A model generated the notes under the pieces. The model worked only from the letters and a program-made list of their open reading frames with translations. It was not told the DNA's origin and searched no databases. A DNA stretch of 64,000 nucleotides from Drosophila persimilis (taxonomy: Eukaryota; Arthropoda; Insecta; Diptera; Drosophilidae): positions 1-64,000 of the forward strand of contig NW_020825333.1 in NCBI RefSeq assembly GCF_003286085.1, given 5' to 3'. Positions 33,341-45,016 of this stretch are shown piece by piece. A program made the position numbers and the translations under genes. How positions within the stretch are numbered: the stretch's first letter is position 1; each line of letters opens with the position of its first letter.

Positions 33341-34444
33341 TATACCCGATACTCAAAAAGAGTATTGGGGTATATTAGATTTGTGGTAAAAGTGGATGTG
33401 TGTAACGTCTAGAAGGAATCGTTTCCGACCCTATAAAGTATATATATTCTTGATCAGCATCAATAGCCGAGTCGATTGAGCCCTGTCTGTCTGTCCGTCC
33501 GTCCGTCTGTCCGTCTGTCCGTCCCCTTCAGCGCCTAATGCTCAAAGACTATAAGAGCTAGAGCAACGATGTTTTGGATCCAGACTTCTCTGATATGTCA
33601 CTGCTCCAAAAATATTTCAAAACTTTGCCCCGCCCACTTCCGCCCCCACAAAGGGCGAAAATCTGTGGCATCCACAATTTTAAAGATACGAGAAAACTAA
33701 TCGCAGAATCGTAGAAGATGACTATATCTTCTAGAGTGCAAAATCTGAACCAGATCGTATAATTATTACAGCCAGAATCACGAAAACAATTTCACTCTTT
33801 CTCGCTCTGTCTCACTCTAACACACAGGTTTCATGGTCGGTTTTGCCAATTGCAAAATATGAGTTCAAGGATCTCAGAACCTATAAGAGCCAGAGCAACC
33901 AAATTTGGTATCCACACTGCTGTGATATCGGACCTTGACCGTTTCGTGTCCAAATTTCGCCACACCCCCTTCCGCCCCCGCAAAGGACGAAAATCTGAGG
34001 CAACCACAAATCTCAGAGACTATTAAGGCTAGAGTAACCAAATTTGGTACACACACTCCTTTAAGATGTCACTATAAAACGTATATCTCAGAATTTCGCC
34101 CCACCCCCATCCGCCCCCACAAAGGACGAAAATCTGTTGCATCCACAATATTGCAGATTTGAGAAAACTAAAAACGCAGAATCATAGATAATGACCATAT
34201 CTATTAGATTGCTGAATGTGGATCAGATCAGATCATTTTTATAGCCAAAAGGAACAAATCAATTTGCAGTGGCTACGCAGCGCCCGACGTCACGCTCAGA
34301 CTGATTTTCTGTCTCTCTCGCACGCACTCTTTGTCGTGTCGTTTAATATTAGCGGCGTCTGCCGGAGGAGAGCCATACTGATTTAGTATCGGGTATAACT
34401 GTAGAGTTGCGGTGTCCGCAGCAACTCACAACGTTCCCCCTCGT
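33341..34444 (+). mobile_element. DINE-1/INE-1 copy 4
   Basis: Same insertion as copies 1 and 2, in the leader of errantivirus-like copy C and between T residues. It has the 3' hairpin near 34404-34427. Confidence 0.87.
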
Positions 34445-34640
34445 TATTACTGTATTCTTGTTGATACATTTATACGACTTTTCAAAAAGTTGTTTACTTT
34501 CTATAAGTTTTTTCGCTAGTACTGGCCATTCCATAATATTTTATTCGTTTTCTGCGTGCAATAAACAAGTATTAAGTGAATTTAATGCTGAAAAAAAATA
34601 TTTTTTTTTTGTTATGTGACAAAAAAACCTCTTTTTTTTC

Positions 34641-34859
34641 CTAAGCTTTATCAAGGTCCATAGCCCTACTAAGGTACCTCTTTTTCAAGGTCTTTTTATA
34701 TAGGAGGTAAAGTTTTAGGAGCAAATTCAATGCTGCTATTATTGTTAGAATGGTTAGAAGTACTATTTGGGATTTTAGATGTGGTGTGTTGTCTACTACA
34801 TCGACAACATTGATCACATTGGCTGTGCTATCCTGAACTTTAGAGTCATGGTTACCCAT
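34641..34859 (-). CDS. Small leader ORF with myristoylation-like start and one membrane segment
   Basis: 72 residues beginning MGNHDSKVQDS. Gly2 followed by a polar residue is a possible N-myristoylation signal. Residues ~32-54 (IVLLTILTIIAALNLLLKL and on) form one hydrophobic helix, followed by a basic stretch KKTLKKR. It lies in the 412/mdg1-like leader on the same strand as the 150-residue frame. I do not recognise a named family; small leader ORFs are known in this group. It could encode a membrane-anchored accessory peptide, but that is inference. Confidence 0.45.
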   Translation of the reverse strand: MGNHDSKVQDSTANVINVVDVVDNTPHLKSQIVLLTILTIIAALNLLLKLYLLYKKTLKKRYLSRAMDLDKA

Positions 34860-35170
34860 CTTGATATCTAAATTGAAAACTACTCATGAAATGGATCTGT
34901 TTGGTTCCTGCTTTATTAATTTTTTTTTCTCTGCATGTATGTATATATAAAAAAAAAATTTTTTTTGTGAGGATTTGCTACCCTATTATGAGAAATGAAA
35001 TGTGAGTAGTTTTAGTGAACGGCTGTTAGCTTACATAATTGTTTACAATCTTTTTTTTTTTAAAAATGCTAGCAGCACGTTTGTTAGTTAAAGCCTAACA
35101 GAATTAGTATTTCGCAAGCTGCATTTTTATGCATCAGCTTGCTTTGTGGTAGGACTTATATTAAGGCAAG

Positions 35171-35623
35171 TTAAGGCTTGCGCATTTCTGCGGCCCCTTT
35201 GCGTTTCTTCGCTCTTTGGCGAAGTGTTGCCTTTATATTTGCAATACGCTCTATGCAGCGTTGTCGGTCCTCTTCTTCAGTTAACGACTTCAGGATTTCC
35301 TCTTCTAAATGTTTTTGGGTTAGAAGTTTCCTTACTTCTCCTCCTCGTTGGGTTTTGGGTTTCAGCTTCTTTTGCTGGCGAGCCCTGTACTCAGCTATTG
35401 TGAGTGGGCGTGGTCCCGCGGTTGGATACACTTCTAAAGCCTCTTGTAGGCTGAGTGCGTCCCTTTTCTCAGTAGGAGCAGCGTCGGCGAAGTCTTGTAT
35501 GTTTTCTGCTGCTGGTGTTTTCGTGTTACTGTCCATCGACGGTGCAAGGGGCGGTCCTATGCCACCCGCACCTTTATTATTGTCCCTTGCTGGGTCTGGT
35601 GGAGCCGGTGCTGGTCTTCGCAC
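35171..35623 (-). CDS. 150-residue leader ORF of the 412/mdg1-like element
   Basis: Starts MRRPAPAPPDPARDN. The N-terminus is Pro/Ala-rich, the middle contains PLTIAEYRARQQ (residues 73-84), and the C-terminal half is highly charged and probably helical (LEEEILKSLTEEEDRQRC, then RQRAKKRKG). The AEYRAR-type motif occurs, to my recollection, in small ORFs of gypsy-type leaders; I cannot name its function. It sits between the primer site and the 72-residue frame, as expected for a leader ORF. An unrelated overlapping plus-strand frame is a shadow. Confidence 0.5.
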   Translation of the reverse strand: MRRPAPAPPDPARDNNKGAGGIGPPLAPSMDSNTKTPAAENIQDFADAAPTEKRDALSLQEALEVYPTAGPRPLTIAEYRARQQKKLKPKTQRGGEVRKLLTQKHLEEEILKSLTEEEDRQRCIERIANIKATLRQRAKKRKGAAEMRKP

Positions 35624-35709
35624 AGGTTTTTTTTTTTTTTTTTTTTTTTGTTGCCCATGCGCTTTATGTAGCGCTGTCTTTTAAATTTGTTTATGCCTGG
35701 CGATGAATA

Positions 35710-35862
35710 AAAATTGTTATTTGGCAAGTTTGTCACATTCTGTATTTGAATTGTTGGACTGCAATTTGGTACACATCACTTTAAATGAAAATTGTTATTT
35801 GGCAAGTTTGTCACATCCTGTATTTGAATGGTTGGACTACAATCTGGTACACATCACTTTCT
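35710..35862. repeat. 78-bp tandem duplication in the 412/mdg1-like leader
   Basis: Two units starting at 35710 and 35788 (AAAATTGTTATTTGGCAAG...ACACATCACTTT), about 94% identical. Confidence 0.85.
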
Positions 35863-35960
35863 AGTTCACTTTTATTGTATCTTTTCGATCGGTTTTATAT
35901 ATTTCGGGCAGTCTTTGGAATCTGCGTGCTGTTTTAATGTTTTTACTTCTAACATTTACG

Positions 35961-35982
35961 TGACGTCCTGTCACGGTCGCCA
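35961..35982 (-). other. Primer-binding site, tRNA-Arg type
   Basis: The minus strand reads TGGCGACCGTGACAGG immediately inside the LTR; 412/mdg1 elements use a near-identical site. Confidence 0.75.
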
Positions 35983-36466
35983 TGTAGAAATGGAATCGTA
36001 ATCGAATAGAAACAGCGAAAACACTTCTGTTCTTTCTTCGGGTTGTATTCGGAATGGAATCAATTTATTCTTCATAAACTTATTTAGCCTAAAGTACATA
36101 ATGTTCTTGGTTGAGTTCTGTCGCTAAGGGCAGCGGCAGAACGGGATCATGTGGCATGCCATATGTATGTGTATATTTATGTTTGTAAGAATGTATATGC
36201 AGAAGGCATATACATTGGAATGCTCATTTGGCCACTTGGAATATATTGCCGACACTGCAGTTCTCACGCTGCAGGCCAGTCCACATATAAGGGACTGATC
36301 GTATTACGGCTCTTGAGTGTGGCTATGTTACGTAAACATTGCGACAAAGTGTCTTTATGTTTATGAGCGTGATACTCTACATTAACTTTGGGCATATGAC
36401 CACTTGACATATTGTATACACTACAATACGGTGGGCATATGCTTATTTGGCATACAACATACTACA
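35983..36466 (-). repeat. LTR of the 412/mdg1-like element
   Basis: 484 bp, TGTAGTATG...TCTACA on the minus strand. Its outer edge (36466) abuts LINE coding sequence. No second LTR is seen in the window. Confidence 0.7.
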
Positions 36467-38130
36467 AATCAAAAAATGTGCCAAGAGCATTGTAAAAAAT
36501 GTTTGTGCCTTTTATAACATCAGTGCACAAGTACACAGCGGACCAATCAAAATTCTTAATGAGGTTATTAAGCTTCGCAAACTCTGCTTTACGAAAGCAG
36601 CGGACAGCGTTCAGATAGCCCACTCGACCCATCCAATACAGTTGTTCCTACATATATCTAACGACAATTCTAAAGTAGGGTGGTAGGCGTCTTCAGGTAT
36701 AGTGAAAGGGAAGGGCTCGGGTTAACAACACTATGGTCGGATCCGATACAAAGCATAGATCAAGCAATCGACCCAAGGAACGACCCAATGTAATAGATTG
36801 ACTTGAGACAGGGACAGGTCAAGCAAGCCGTCAACAAAGTCATGTCGTGACATGGGCACTAGGATACTAGACTCGTTTACCGAAGACCAAACAGTTCCTG
36901 GCATGTTGAAGTCACCAAGAACTATCATACGATCTTTATCAGATAGCGAGGAAGAAACAGCGGTTAAAGCGGACAAGTGGTGCTCATAAATTGAAATATC
37001 CGAAGAAGGTTGGATATACGAGCAAGTAATGAATATAGCGAAAGCGGAAAGAATCAGTTTTACACACAGCAATTCCAGTTCCTGTTGAACTTGGACTGTG
37101 AAGTGTTCCGACGTGAAGTAAGAGTCCACTGCAATTAGAACCCCCCTGCACGTCGAGACGAACGGTCCTTTCTAACAGTTGTGTACCAATCTGCCAAAAC
37201 CTCGGAACTAAGAATGTCCGGCTTTTACTAGGTTTCGGTAAACACAATAACGTGGGATGAAAATGCGACACTATCTAGAAAAAGAGTGCTAAGCGTACTA
37301 GGTAAGCCTCTCACACTTTGATAGGTAACTATGGAGAAGAAGTGAGTTTTTTTAAAAGATTTGATATATAACTAGAAGATGAGGATTTTTGATTTGGCTT
37401 ATTCTGATTTGTAAGAAATATGAGGGGCTTATTCTTCTTCTTAGCCCTAAACTCCGTCACCACCAAATGCTCCGGACAAAATTTGACGGAGAAAATGGTG
37501 TCTAATTAAATTGTGGAGAAATTAAGAGAAATTTAGCTTCTCCACCTTTAAGCCGACGGTTTTTATTTAGATGTAAGGTCAGGGGCCAGCCGTGAAACAA
37601 AAACTTGTCGTTTTGGTGGGACCGCCACCACAGGCCTCGTACCTGTGGTGGCAATATCCAGAGGTCCGGAACTTCTATTAACTGGTGGGATCGGAATGGG
37701 ACAGCTAATGAGCTTAATGATACCATGGAAACGAACGCTACGGACGTTCTCCGAGGCGATGAATTTGGCTACCGAATCTACATCGCCAGCAGCTGTCGTT
37801 ACCCTTGGAGTATCAAACGAAATCAGCTGCTTCACACTTTGAGTGGTCGGAGTCAGTTTTTCGGCAACGAGCGGCTGAGTAACTGTTGGCATTTGCAGAT
37901 CGCGCTGAGTGACCCTTTTGCGCCTCAGAGACTCATTCAGCACTTTCAAACCGCTAAACTGAGACTCGTACGCTCCTTACAGCCACTCCGCGTCTGCCTC
38001 ATAAAGGTTTCTCCACCGCACGGCATCACTCATGAGGCCAGAAAATCCAGCGCATTTTGCGTGCAATACTCTGTCGCAGAGCCAGCAGGGGATATTCGGC
38101 TGATCTTGGGTGGTCTTCTTCTTGTAAGTT
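36467..38130 (-). mobile_element. Jockey/CR1-like LINE fragment (ORF1 end and endonuclease)
   Basis: Minus strand. ORF1 part (about 38120-37563): a PHD-like zinc finger (CWLCDRVLHAKC, about 38080), then FVSRLAPDLTSK near its end, a motif of CR1-like ORF1 proteins. ORF2 follows from about 37320: an APE-type endonuclease starting YQSVRGL, with VLGDFNMPGTVW (about 36900) and YHPTLELSL (about 36670), then the linker FRKAEFAKLNN and FDWSAVYLC (36600-36510). It stops at the 412/mdg1-like LTR, which probably interrupted it. Several frame changes show it is dead. Reverse transcriptase is not present here. Confidence 0.75.
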
Positions 38131-38215
38131 TTTTTGGCGCAGAACACAGTGAATTCAATTCTAATTATTTGATTTATTTATTTAAAAATTTAAAAGAAAT
38201 TGGTATCATAGCAAT

Positions 38216-38571
38216 GTGCTAGACGAACGCTCAAAGCGGATTTAAAGAAAAAAGAGAGCAGAGAAGAGATCGGTCATAGCAAGAGATAACAAAAACGAGG
38301 GGGAAGGTTGTGAGTTGCTACTGCGACCGCAACTATATATTTATACCCGATACATAGTGAGTATGGCTACATTGAGCGACAAAGAGTGCGAGCGGGAGAG
38401 ACATGGAAGCGGAAGATATGTCTCAACGTGTCGTCGGCCGCTGCGAAGCCACTGAAAATTGATTTGTTTCTTTTGGCTATAAAAATGATCTGATCGATCT
38501 GATTCAGATTCGGCAATCGAGAAGATATGGTTATTCTCTATGATAGTGCGTTTTTAATTTTCTCGTCTCTT
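38216..38571. repeat. Inverted repeat, left arm
   Basis: About 355 bp, ~98% identical in reverse to 54703-55060. It comprises about 78 bp of unique flank (GCTAGACGAACG...AACAAAA) plus the end of a DINE. Sharing of the flank shows the arms are one duplicated segment, not two independent DINE insertions. Confidence 0.85.
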
Positions 38572-38828
38572 TAAAGTTGTGGATGCCATAGATTTTCGTC
38601 CTTTGTAGGTGCGGAAAGGGTTGGGGCGAAGTTTTTAAGTCTACATGTTACAGTGGCATATAACAGAAGTCTTGATACAAAATATCGTTGCTCTAGCTCT
38701 TATAGTCTCTGAGCACTAGACGCTCGACTCGGGTATTGATGCTGATCAAGAATAATTATACCTAATGGGGTTAGAACCGCTGCCTTCTGGACGTTACACA
38801 CATTCACTTTCACTACAAATCGGGTATA
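38295..38828 (-). mobile_element. DINE-1/INE-1 copy 5 (reverse, internally short)
   Basis: It reads AACGAGGGGG at the left and GGGTATA at the right, the reverse of the standard ends. At 534 bp it is about half of full length and lacks most of the (GTCY)n and middle core. It is more diverged than copies 1-4, so older. Confidence 0.82.
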
Positions 38829-39105
38829 AAAAGAGAGCACTACTGCCCAGAAAGTTTTGTGAGAGAGAGAGTAAGAACAGCTAAATAAGTTTGGTTATAA
38901 GGGAGAAAGTAATAGACCAGAAAATTACACGAAATTCAAGAAATATTTACATTTCTTGCGAACAGCAACAACAGCAACGCGTATGTACATATGCGGATGA
39001 TTGGGCGAACGATTGATGCGAGGATGTTAATCTAATAGCTGCGACGATTAGCTCAAGACTGACAATGCAAGGGCTGACGGGCCAAATTGCCGGGTCCTAT
39101 GCAGC
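38829..39105. other. No gene seen
   Basis: 277 bp between a DINE and BEL element 2, with short GA and CAA runs. I see no coding or RNA signal. Confidence 0.5.
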
Positions 39106-39272
39106 AAGCTTAGACGCGAGCGAGAGAGTAGGATAGCCCGAGAGCGTTAGAGCTGCTCGGGCCGCTGTTAAGCCGAAAGAGACGAAAGAATTCCGCTGCA
39201 TGTGCATATGCGGTGGCAAATGATCTTTACAGTGGAGGCATTGGAAATGACAACAACAAAATGCATTTCCTT
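39106..39272 (-). repeat. Terminal direct repeat (LTR-derived) of BEL element 2, left
   Basis: 167 bp matching 43488-43675 (AAGCTTAGACGCGAGCGAGAG...AATGCATTTCCTT). The pol reading direction runs straight into it. Confidence 0.7.
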
Positions 39273-42200
39273 CAGCACAGCAACTCGGGAGACGCCATCT
39301 CGTCCAGGCAAAAGCTCGACCACTCTCGCCAGTGGCCACTTCATGGGAGGAAGATTCTCATCCTTGACAAGAACCAAATATGAGACTGCTAAACTGGGCT
39401 TCGCAGTGCGCCACTTTGAGCGCTGCTGCAGTTACGTGATGTACTCCTCCTTCCACCGGGACCAAAAGAGCTGCTGCAGGTATGAAACGACCAAGCAAAG
39501 CTCGAGGACCAGCGTGCAGATTCCGCTCATGGAAATGGGAGATTATTGCAAGAGTCAGTGGATGCCTGCTGGGCAAGATGATTGGATGACGGCCATCAAA
39601 ATCCAACGAAGAGTTTTTCAGTCGACCATCTACCCTGAGAAGTCCAAACTGATCCATGAATGGCGATAACGATGCGATTGAGCTCGATGGGGAGACTGCT
39701 CCCCTTGCCCGCAGTGACTTCATGTCCTCCCATAGCTGAGTACGCTGGACTAGTCGTAGCAATACCTGGGTTCCATGTTCCATGTCTGAGACAGTGAGTC
39801 CGGGGTGCCGAATTCGGTTGCAAAACTTGTGAATGTATCTGAAAACGCGTTGCAAAGAAGCAAATGAATTCGCATACTTGGAATCAGCAACAATGTCCAT
39901 GTAGGGCGATTTAACCAGAAGAGCCTTCCGACGAAGTTCAAGGGCTGGCTTATCAGGTAGCACATTGGGTGGCCAGTCATCTGTGGAGCCGCAAAGAAAT
40001 GGAGGACCATGAGCCCAAAGAGGTGACTCATTCAGCTCAGTCGGATGAGCCCCTCGAGACAGAATGTCGGCTGGGTTGAAAGCTGTAGGAACATAGCGCC
40101 ATTCAATTTTTTTGGTCATTTCCTGAAACGTTGACACTCTATTTGCAACAAATATATTAAATCTTGACGGCTCGTCCCGAATCCAAGAGAGCGCAACGGC
40201 CGAATCACACCAACAGTAACACCTTCCCTTGAAGACATTCATTCCAGATATCTCAGATATGAGCCTAGCCAGAAACTCCGCTCCACAAAGCTCCAACTTT
40301 GGTACTGTAAGTGTCTTCAAAGGAGCCACACGAGATTTGACACAAAGTAAGTGACTGCTGGAGTGCTGACCCTTGGACACGACATAAATGCATGCACCAT
40401 AAGCCTCGATGCTGGCATCGCAAAATCCGTGAATTTCCAGCGTAGAGTCTGGAAGGAGTTCAAGCCGAGGAAATTCAAGTCGACGAATCTGACCAGTGCG
40501 ACTGGAAGGCTTTCATCCCAGGACAACTTCTCTTGGCACAAACGCTGGAGAAAGATTTTGGACTCAGTAATTACGGGACCAGCTAGTCCGAGAGGATCGT
40601 AGAATCGTGCTATGGATGACAAAACAGAGCGCCTGCAGTAATACGAAAAAGATTAAAGGGTCGAGAACGAAACTAATAGTAGATCAGAAACCGGATCCCA
40701 AGCAAGTCCTAAAGTTTTAGTCACATGGCTGCCATCGTCGAACTTCAAAAATGTTTCCTTGTCCTCTTCCGGAACTCCATCCAGCACAGCAGGGACGTTC
40801 CAACACCATTTCCTCAATCTGAACTGACCTCTAGACAAAATTCCAGTAGTTTGCTTCAGAATTCGGATAGCCTCTTCCTGAGAGCTGGCTCCAGATATCA
40901 AGTCATCCACGAAGAAGTCACGGCGAAGGATTTCAGCTCCAACTGGGAACGCCATCTGCTCGTCCATTGCCAACTGATGCATCGCTCGCACAGATAAATA
41001 GGAGGCAGGCTTCTTCCCATAAGTAACGGTGTCCAATTGAAACACACGCAAGTCTTCTTCCCTGGAGTTTCTCCACAGAATACACTACAAGTTGCTATCC
41101 TCGGTCGAGGATATCTCCCGATTATCGAGATTATCTCTCGATTATCTCCCGTAATCGCAACGGCGTATGACCGAAATCGAGAAAGAATATGAAACAGCTT
41201 GGGTTGGATTACGGAACCAGCCATTAAAACGTCGTTCAGGGAATATCCAGATGAGGTTGAAGAGGATCCATCAAAAACGACGCGAAGCTTGGTCGTAGAA
41301 CTATCTTCCTTCATGACGCAATGGTGAGGCAAAAAATATCGGCAGTTGCTGATTGACTGGGCAGGAACCTGAGACATATGGCCTAAATCAAGGTACTCCT
41401 TTATAAATACTGCATACTGAGATTTAACATCAGGGTGACGATCTAACTTTCTCTCAAGGGTCAGGAATCTACGAAGCGCTTGAATGTAAAATTCTCCAGC
41501 CGAATACAATAATCGCCTTTATGTAGTCGACGGAAATGCTGCACAAAGTGTGCTTCACAATCTAGCTCTTGTTTAGTAGACTTTACTATTGGTTCGATGC
41601 AATTTTCTACCTCCCAAAACCTCCGAAGAAGCACCTCAAGCCGATCCTCTAGACTATTATCCTCAGCAGCTACGGCCCGAGCGCGAGAGACCATCAACGA
41701 GGAACCTTTTAAACGCGAACAACCTCCAGACACGACCCATCCCAAGCGCGTTTTCTGAATTGAAGGCAATACTGGCACTAGCTTGACCTGACCAGCCCTC
41801 AGGAGTCCGAAAAACAGACTTGCGCCAATCAGCAGATCGACGCGCTGCGGCTTATAAAACTCCGGATCAGCTAGTTGTATGTTCGATGGAATGTTCCAGT
41901 TTTGAGTGTCAATTCCAAAGCTTGGCTGTCGATTGTTTATGCTAAAGGCTACAATGGCAGTGATGAGAGTTGAGTAATCCAATGAGCGAGAGTGCAGGCT
42001 AACGTTGACCGAAAATCCATCCGTGACGAAGCTAGAGTCGCCTATTCCCGAGACTTCAGTCGCTGATTTCATTTTTCGAAGCTGAAGCTGATTCGCGAAA
42101 CGAGAAGTTATTAGATGCAACTGGGAGTCGGAATCCAACAACGCTCGGCAGGGAACTAAAACTCCGGAATGATTTTTGACGCTGCTCCAAGAACGAGGCC

Positions 42201-43456
42201 ATTGATTCCTAGGACGGAATTAAGTTTGCGAATGCGGGGTCGTTGAATTGTTTCTCCCACTTCTCTTGGCTCGCTGGATCCAGTTTTCGGAGAAGCTCTT
42301 GCACGACGATGCATCCTGCGATCTGCTCAGTGGTGCCCAAACCCTGGAGCGCGCGCATATGTGAATTGAACTTGTCTGAAAGCTCCCGAAGCATGACCAC
42401 TGACCCAGGTTCCATAGCCTGGAGCGCCAAGATCTCATTGATGTGTGCCTGAAAGACCAATCGCCGATTATTGATCTGTTTTCCAACAAATCTAATGCCA
42501 CAGCATAATTGCCATCTGAGATTTCCAGCGACCGAACAGTCTCCAATGCCGAATCCCGCAGACAGGAACGCAAATGCTGGAGCTTTTCTATGTTTGTTAA
42601 GTCTGGTTGGCTGTCGATGATGGTGGCAAACATTGAATAGAAATCCGTCCAGTTCGCATACCCGCCGCTAAACGTCGGCAATGGTATTGGAGGCAGGGAT
42701 GGTACTTGTCTACGGTGAGGTAGAAATTGCGAGCCGGCAAACTCAACCGTAGTGTTTCTTCCAGCCAAGGTAGAATGAAACGGCATGCGGCCTCTATTCT
42801 TAGCATTTCCCTCATAATCGCCGCCTTCAGCGAGCTGGCAAGTGACTCAAAAATGTCACACAAACCACTGTGAATTTCGCTTCGATCCAATTCCTGAAGC
42901 TCGCCGTGAAACATCTCAAATTTGCCGATCAACTTCTCGACTTGCTCTTGCTTTACCACGAGCATGTATTAGTCACAGTCCGACGATTCATTCTGCCAAG
43001 CGGTAGCTAACATTTTCATTTTCTCTCATAATTCCGTTGACTTAAGCTTCAAAAAAGACACCCTGTTTAGCTCACTGGTAATTGGAATTTCGTTAGCCGC
43101 ATTAATTTCCATGGTAGCGGCAGCGTTAGCAGAAAGACCAACGTCTCTAGCGGGAAGATGATCGCAAAGAGTAACACGAGCAATAGACGACAAGAACCGA
43201 GCCCAGCAAGCGAACAGCTATGTACGAACTGTATATAAAAAGGCGACCGGTGTAAGACCGGTGTTTCTTTTAAAGAAACGTTTCTTGCGGGAAGATGACC
43301 GAAAAGAGAAGCACTACCGAAAATGCAAGGGAGGCCGGTGTATTGTATGTATGGATAACTTATGTGGTCGATGACACTGGTTGAGATGGCAATTAGTTTA
43401 GATCTTTGAATGCTATATTAGTTTGTGATAGCCCTGATAGATTATTTATTGCACAA

Positions 43457-43473
43457 TCACGTCGGGGTCACCA
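43457..43473 (-). other. Primer-binding site of BEL element 2
   Basis: The minus strand reads TGGTGACCCCGACGTGA two bases inside TTAACA, the likely LTR end at 43476. I did not assign the tRNA. Confidence 0.55.
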
Positions 43474-43475
43474 AA

Positions 43476-43675
43476 TGTTAAGCTATTAAGCTTAGACGCG
43501 AGCGAGAGTGTAGGATAGCCCGAGAGCGTTAGAGCTGCTCGGGGCCGCTGTTAAGCCAAGTACAAGAGATTGCGATATAAAGAGACGAAAGAATTCCGCT
43601 GCATGTGCATATGCGGTAGCAAATGATCTTTACAGTGAGGGCATTGGAAATGACAACAACAAAATGCATTTCCTT
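43476..43675 (-). repeat. Terminal direct repeat (LTR-derived) of BEL element 2, right
   Basis: It contains the 188-bp match to 39106-39272, preceded on the plus strand by TGTTAAGCTATT, which would be the LTR end next to the primer site. Confidence 0.65.
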
Positions 43676-44599
43676 TAGGCCGCACCACTGGCAATAATTA
43701 ACAATATTTAAGATGCTTGACCCGACATAATTATAAACATAAATTATAAAAATTAAATAATTTAGGCGTATTAGAGTGTTAATAAAAAAAATTATTTTGT
43801 CCAAACACCGGATGTTCATACAAAAAAAAAGTGAAAAAATACGCAAAACAAAAACACTTCTGGTCACTACGAAAGGATTTATACATTTAACCTTTTCAAT
43901 ATTTTTTAAGCATAAGCATAATTATGTATAATTTAGCGTCATAGTTGGTAACGCAGCTGATGACTGCCGCAAGCCTTTCTATCTGTATTTTGTTATCTCT
44001 GTTCGTAAAAGGAATGAATTGATTTTAGCTTTAAAGACGGAAGAGGAATCTCTCCGTATTTTCTCGCAATTTAAATAGCAATTTTCATAAGATATGGGAA
44101 AAACATAAAAAAGAAAGAGAGGAACCCTGCTAATGTAAATTCTTGCACTCCGTTTATCATTATTTCACCTAATGACCTAGTTGATCAGAATTTAATAGTC
44201 AGGCTCCGGTTTTCACTTACTTTTGCGGATTACGTTTTCAGCCAAATCGATTCGTTTTAAGGTGCTCCAGTTTACACATATTTTTGCGATAGATATTTTT
44301 AATTTTTTAGCGTTTCTGGCAAACAAAAATAGCTGACCTGGGTGCTTTCTAAAAATACAGCGTGATTAAAATTCCATTTATTTTTTCAATTGTCTGTTTT
44401 GCATCTTATATGCAACACTTGTGTATTTAACAAGTCTGACGAAGTGTGAGTAACAGCAATCAAATTGAAAATTAAATTGCTAGTGGTCAAGACTTGTGAA
44501 GTCATTTCGGATCGACAAACCCACTTGAAAAATGATTTTGGAAAAAGATGATTTATGCTTTCCCCTGGATTGAAAATACAAAGCGGTAAATTTAAAATA
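43676..44599. other. AT-rich stretch without a recognisable gene
   Basis: 924 bp, strongly AT-rich with short A and T runs. No frame of note, RNA gene or known repeat was recognised. It could be old degraded repeat or unique heterochromatic spacer. Confidence 0.5.
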
Positions 44600-44723
44600 A
44601 ACGAGGGGCAACGTTGTGAGTAGCTGCTGCGACCGAAAATCTACTATTATATCCGATACTTAGTCAGTATGGCTCTCCCCCGGCAGACGACGCGTACATT
44701 GAGCGACAAAAAGTGTGTGCGAG
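44600..44723 (-). mobile_element. DINE-1/INE-1 copy 6 (end fragment, reverse)
   Basis: It begins AACGAGGGGCAACGTTG and includes the reversed sub-terminal repeat (about 44650-44662). It is cut at 44723 by the start of BEL element 3. Confidence 0.8.
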
Positions 44724-45016
44724 TGGACGGTTTTCTAAGGGTTAAACTGCAAAAGAGAGTGAGAGCTCTCTAACTGCGATTGCCCACTCGGAGAACGGCT
44801 TCATTTCATGCTAGGGCGGCGTAACCTCGTCTCCGATCAACAAAAACATTCTTCGTTTGCGTGTCGACGAAATCACAGCGACAATCAAGCAGTTGCAGCC
44901 GGCCGCGCTTAAACCCGTATTACCCATTAATCGCGATTACGATTAAAGTTTAAGTTGATTGAAGTCCAAATGAATAAATCTCAAATTTTCTATATCGTGT
45001 AGTACATTATTAAACG
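44724..45016 (+). repeat. 5' LTR of BEL element 3
   Basis: About 293 bp, TGGACGGTTTTC to TTATTAAACG, about 99% identical to 54413-54704. It contains AATAAA at about 44971. I could not identify a clear primer site after it. Confidence 0.85.

Larger units (their letters stand above)
30187..34619 (-). mobile_element. Errantivirus-like LTR element, copy C
   Basis: Third copy of the unit, minus strand: protease 30213-30956, gag 31034-33208 (interrupted by a DINE at 31150-32271), and a leader with the shared DINE at 33341-34444. Its right edge meets unrelated 412/mdg1-like sequence at about 34619, so its own LTR and primer site are not seen. No polymerase or integrase part is present. It is broken. 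Near identity to copies A and B indicates recent duplication, and the gag-internal DINE is specific to this copy among those visible. Confidence 0.75.
34620..36466 (-). mobile_element. 412/mdg1-like LTR element, LTR and leader only
   Basis: From right to left on the minus strand: LTR 35983-36466 (TGTAGTATG...TCTACA), primer site 35961-35982 reading TGGCGACCGTGACAGG, a 78-bp tandem duplication, a 150-residue frame and a 72-residue frame. The Arg-type primer site and TGTAGTATG start are hallmarks of the 412/mdg1 group. Gag and Pol are not present; at about 34619 it joins errantivirus-like copy C. It is a partial fossil. Long T and A runs (for example 35627-35650) are frequent in the leader. Confidence 0.75.
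39106..43675 (-). mobile_element. BEL/Pao element 2 (minus strand, broken)
   Basis: A second BEL family, distinct from the array. On the minus strand: primer site 43457-43473 (TGGTGACCCCGACGTGA), leader, gag start near 42965, protease-type region with LDSDSQLHLI (about 42140-41750), reverse transcriptase with FVDDLISG (about 40910), RNase H ending ADILSRGAHP (about 40060), and integrase zinc-binding and C-terminal parts (about 39700-39290). Direct repeats at 39106-39272 and 43488-43675 mark the ends and are probably LTR-derived. It is broken in at least five places and looks considerably older than the array. Confidence 0.82.

Noticed and set aside
35178-35706. Plus-strand frame rich in Phe and Ser over the 412/mdg1-like leader
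   Set aside because: It is created by the T24 run and the complement of the charged minus-strand ORF; no membrane-protein family fits.
37605-38222. 205-residue plus-strand frame
   Set aside because: It lies opposite LINE ORF1, which has clear PHD-like and VSRLAP motifs on the minus strand.
43240-43295. GACCGGTGT direct repeat and GTTTCTTT/AAAGAAAC hairpin in the leader of BEL element 2 as an RNA gene
   Set aside because: Short, isolated and unsupported by any conserved RNA fold that I recognise.
39106-43675. BEL element 2 as another copy of the array family
   Set aside because: Its Pol motifs (FVDDLISG, ADILSRGAHP), primer site and terminal repeats all differ from the array family; it is a separate BEL lineage.
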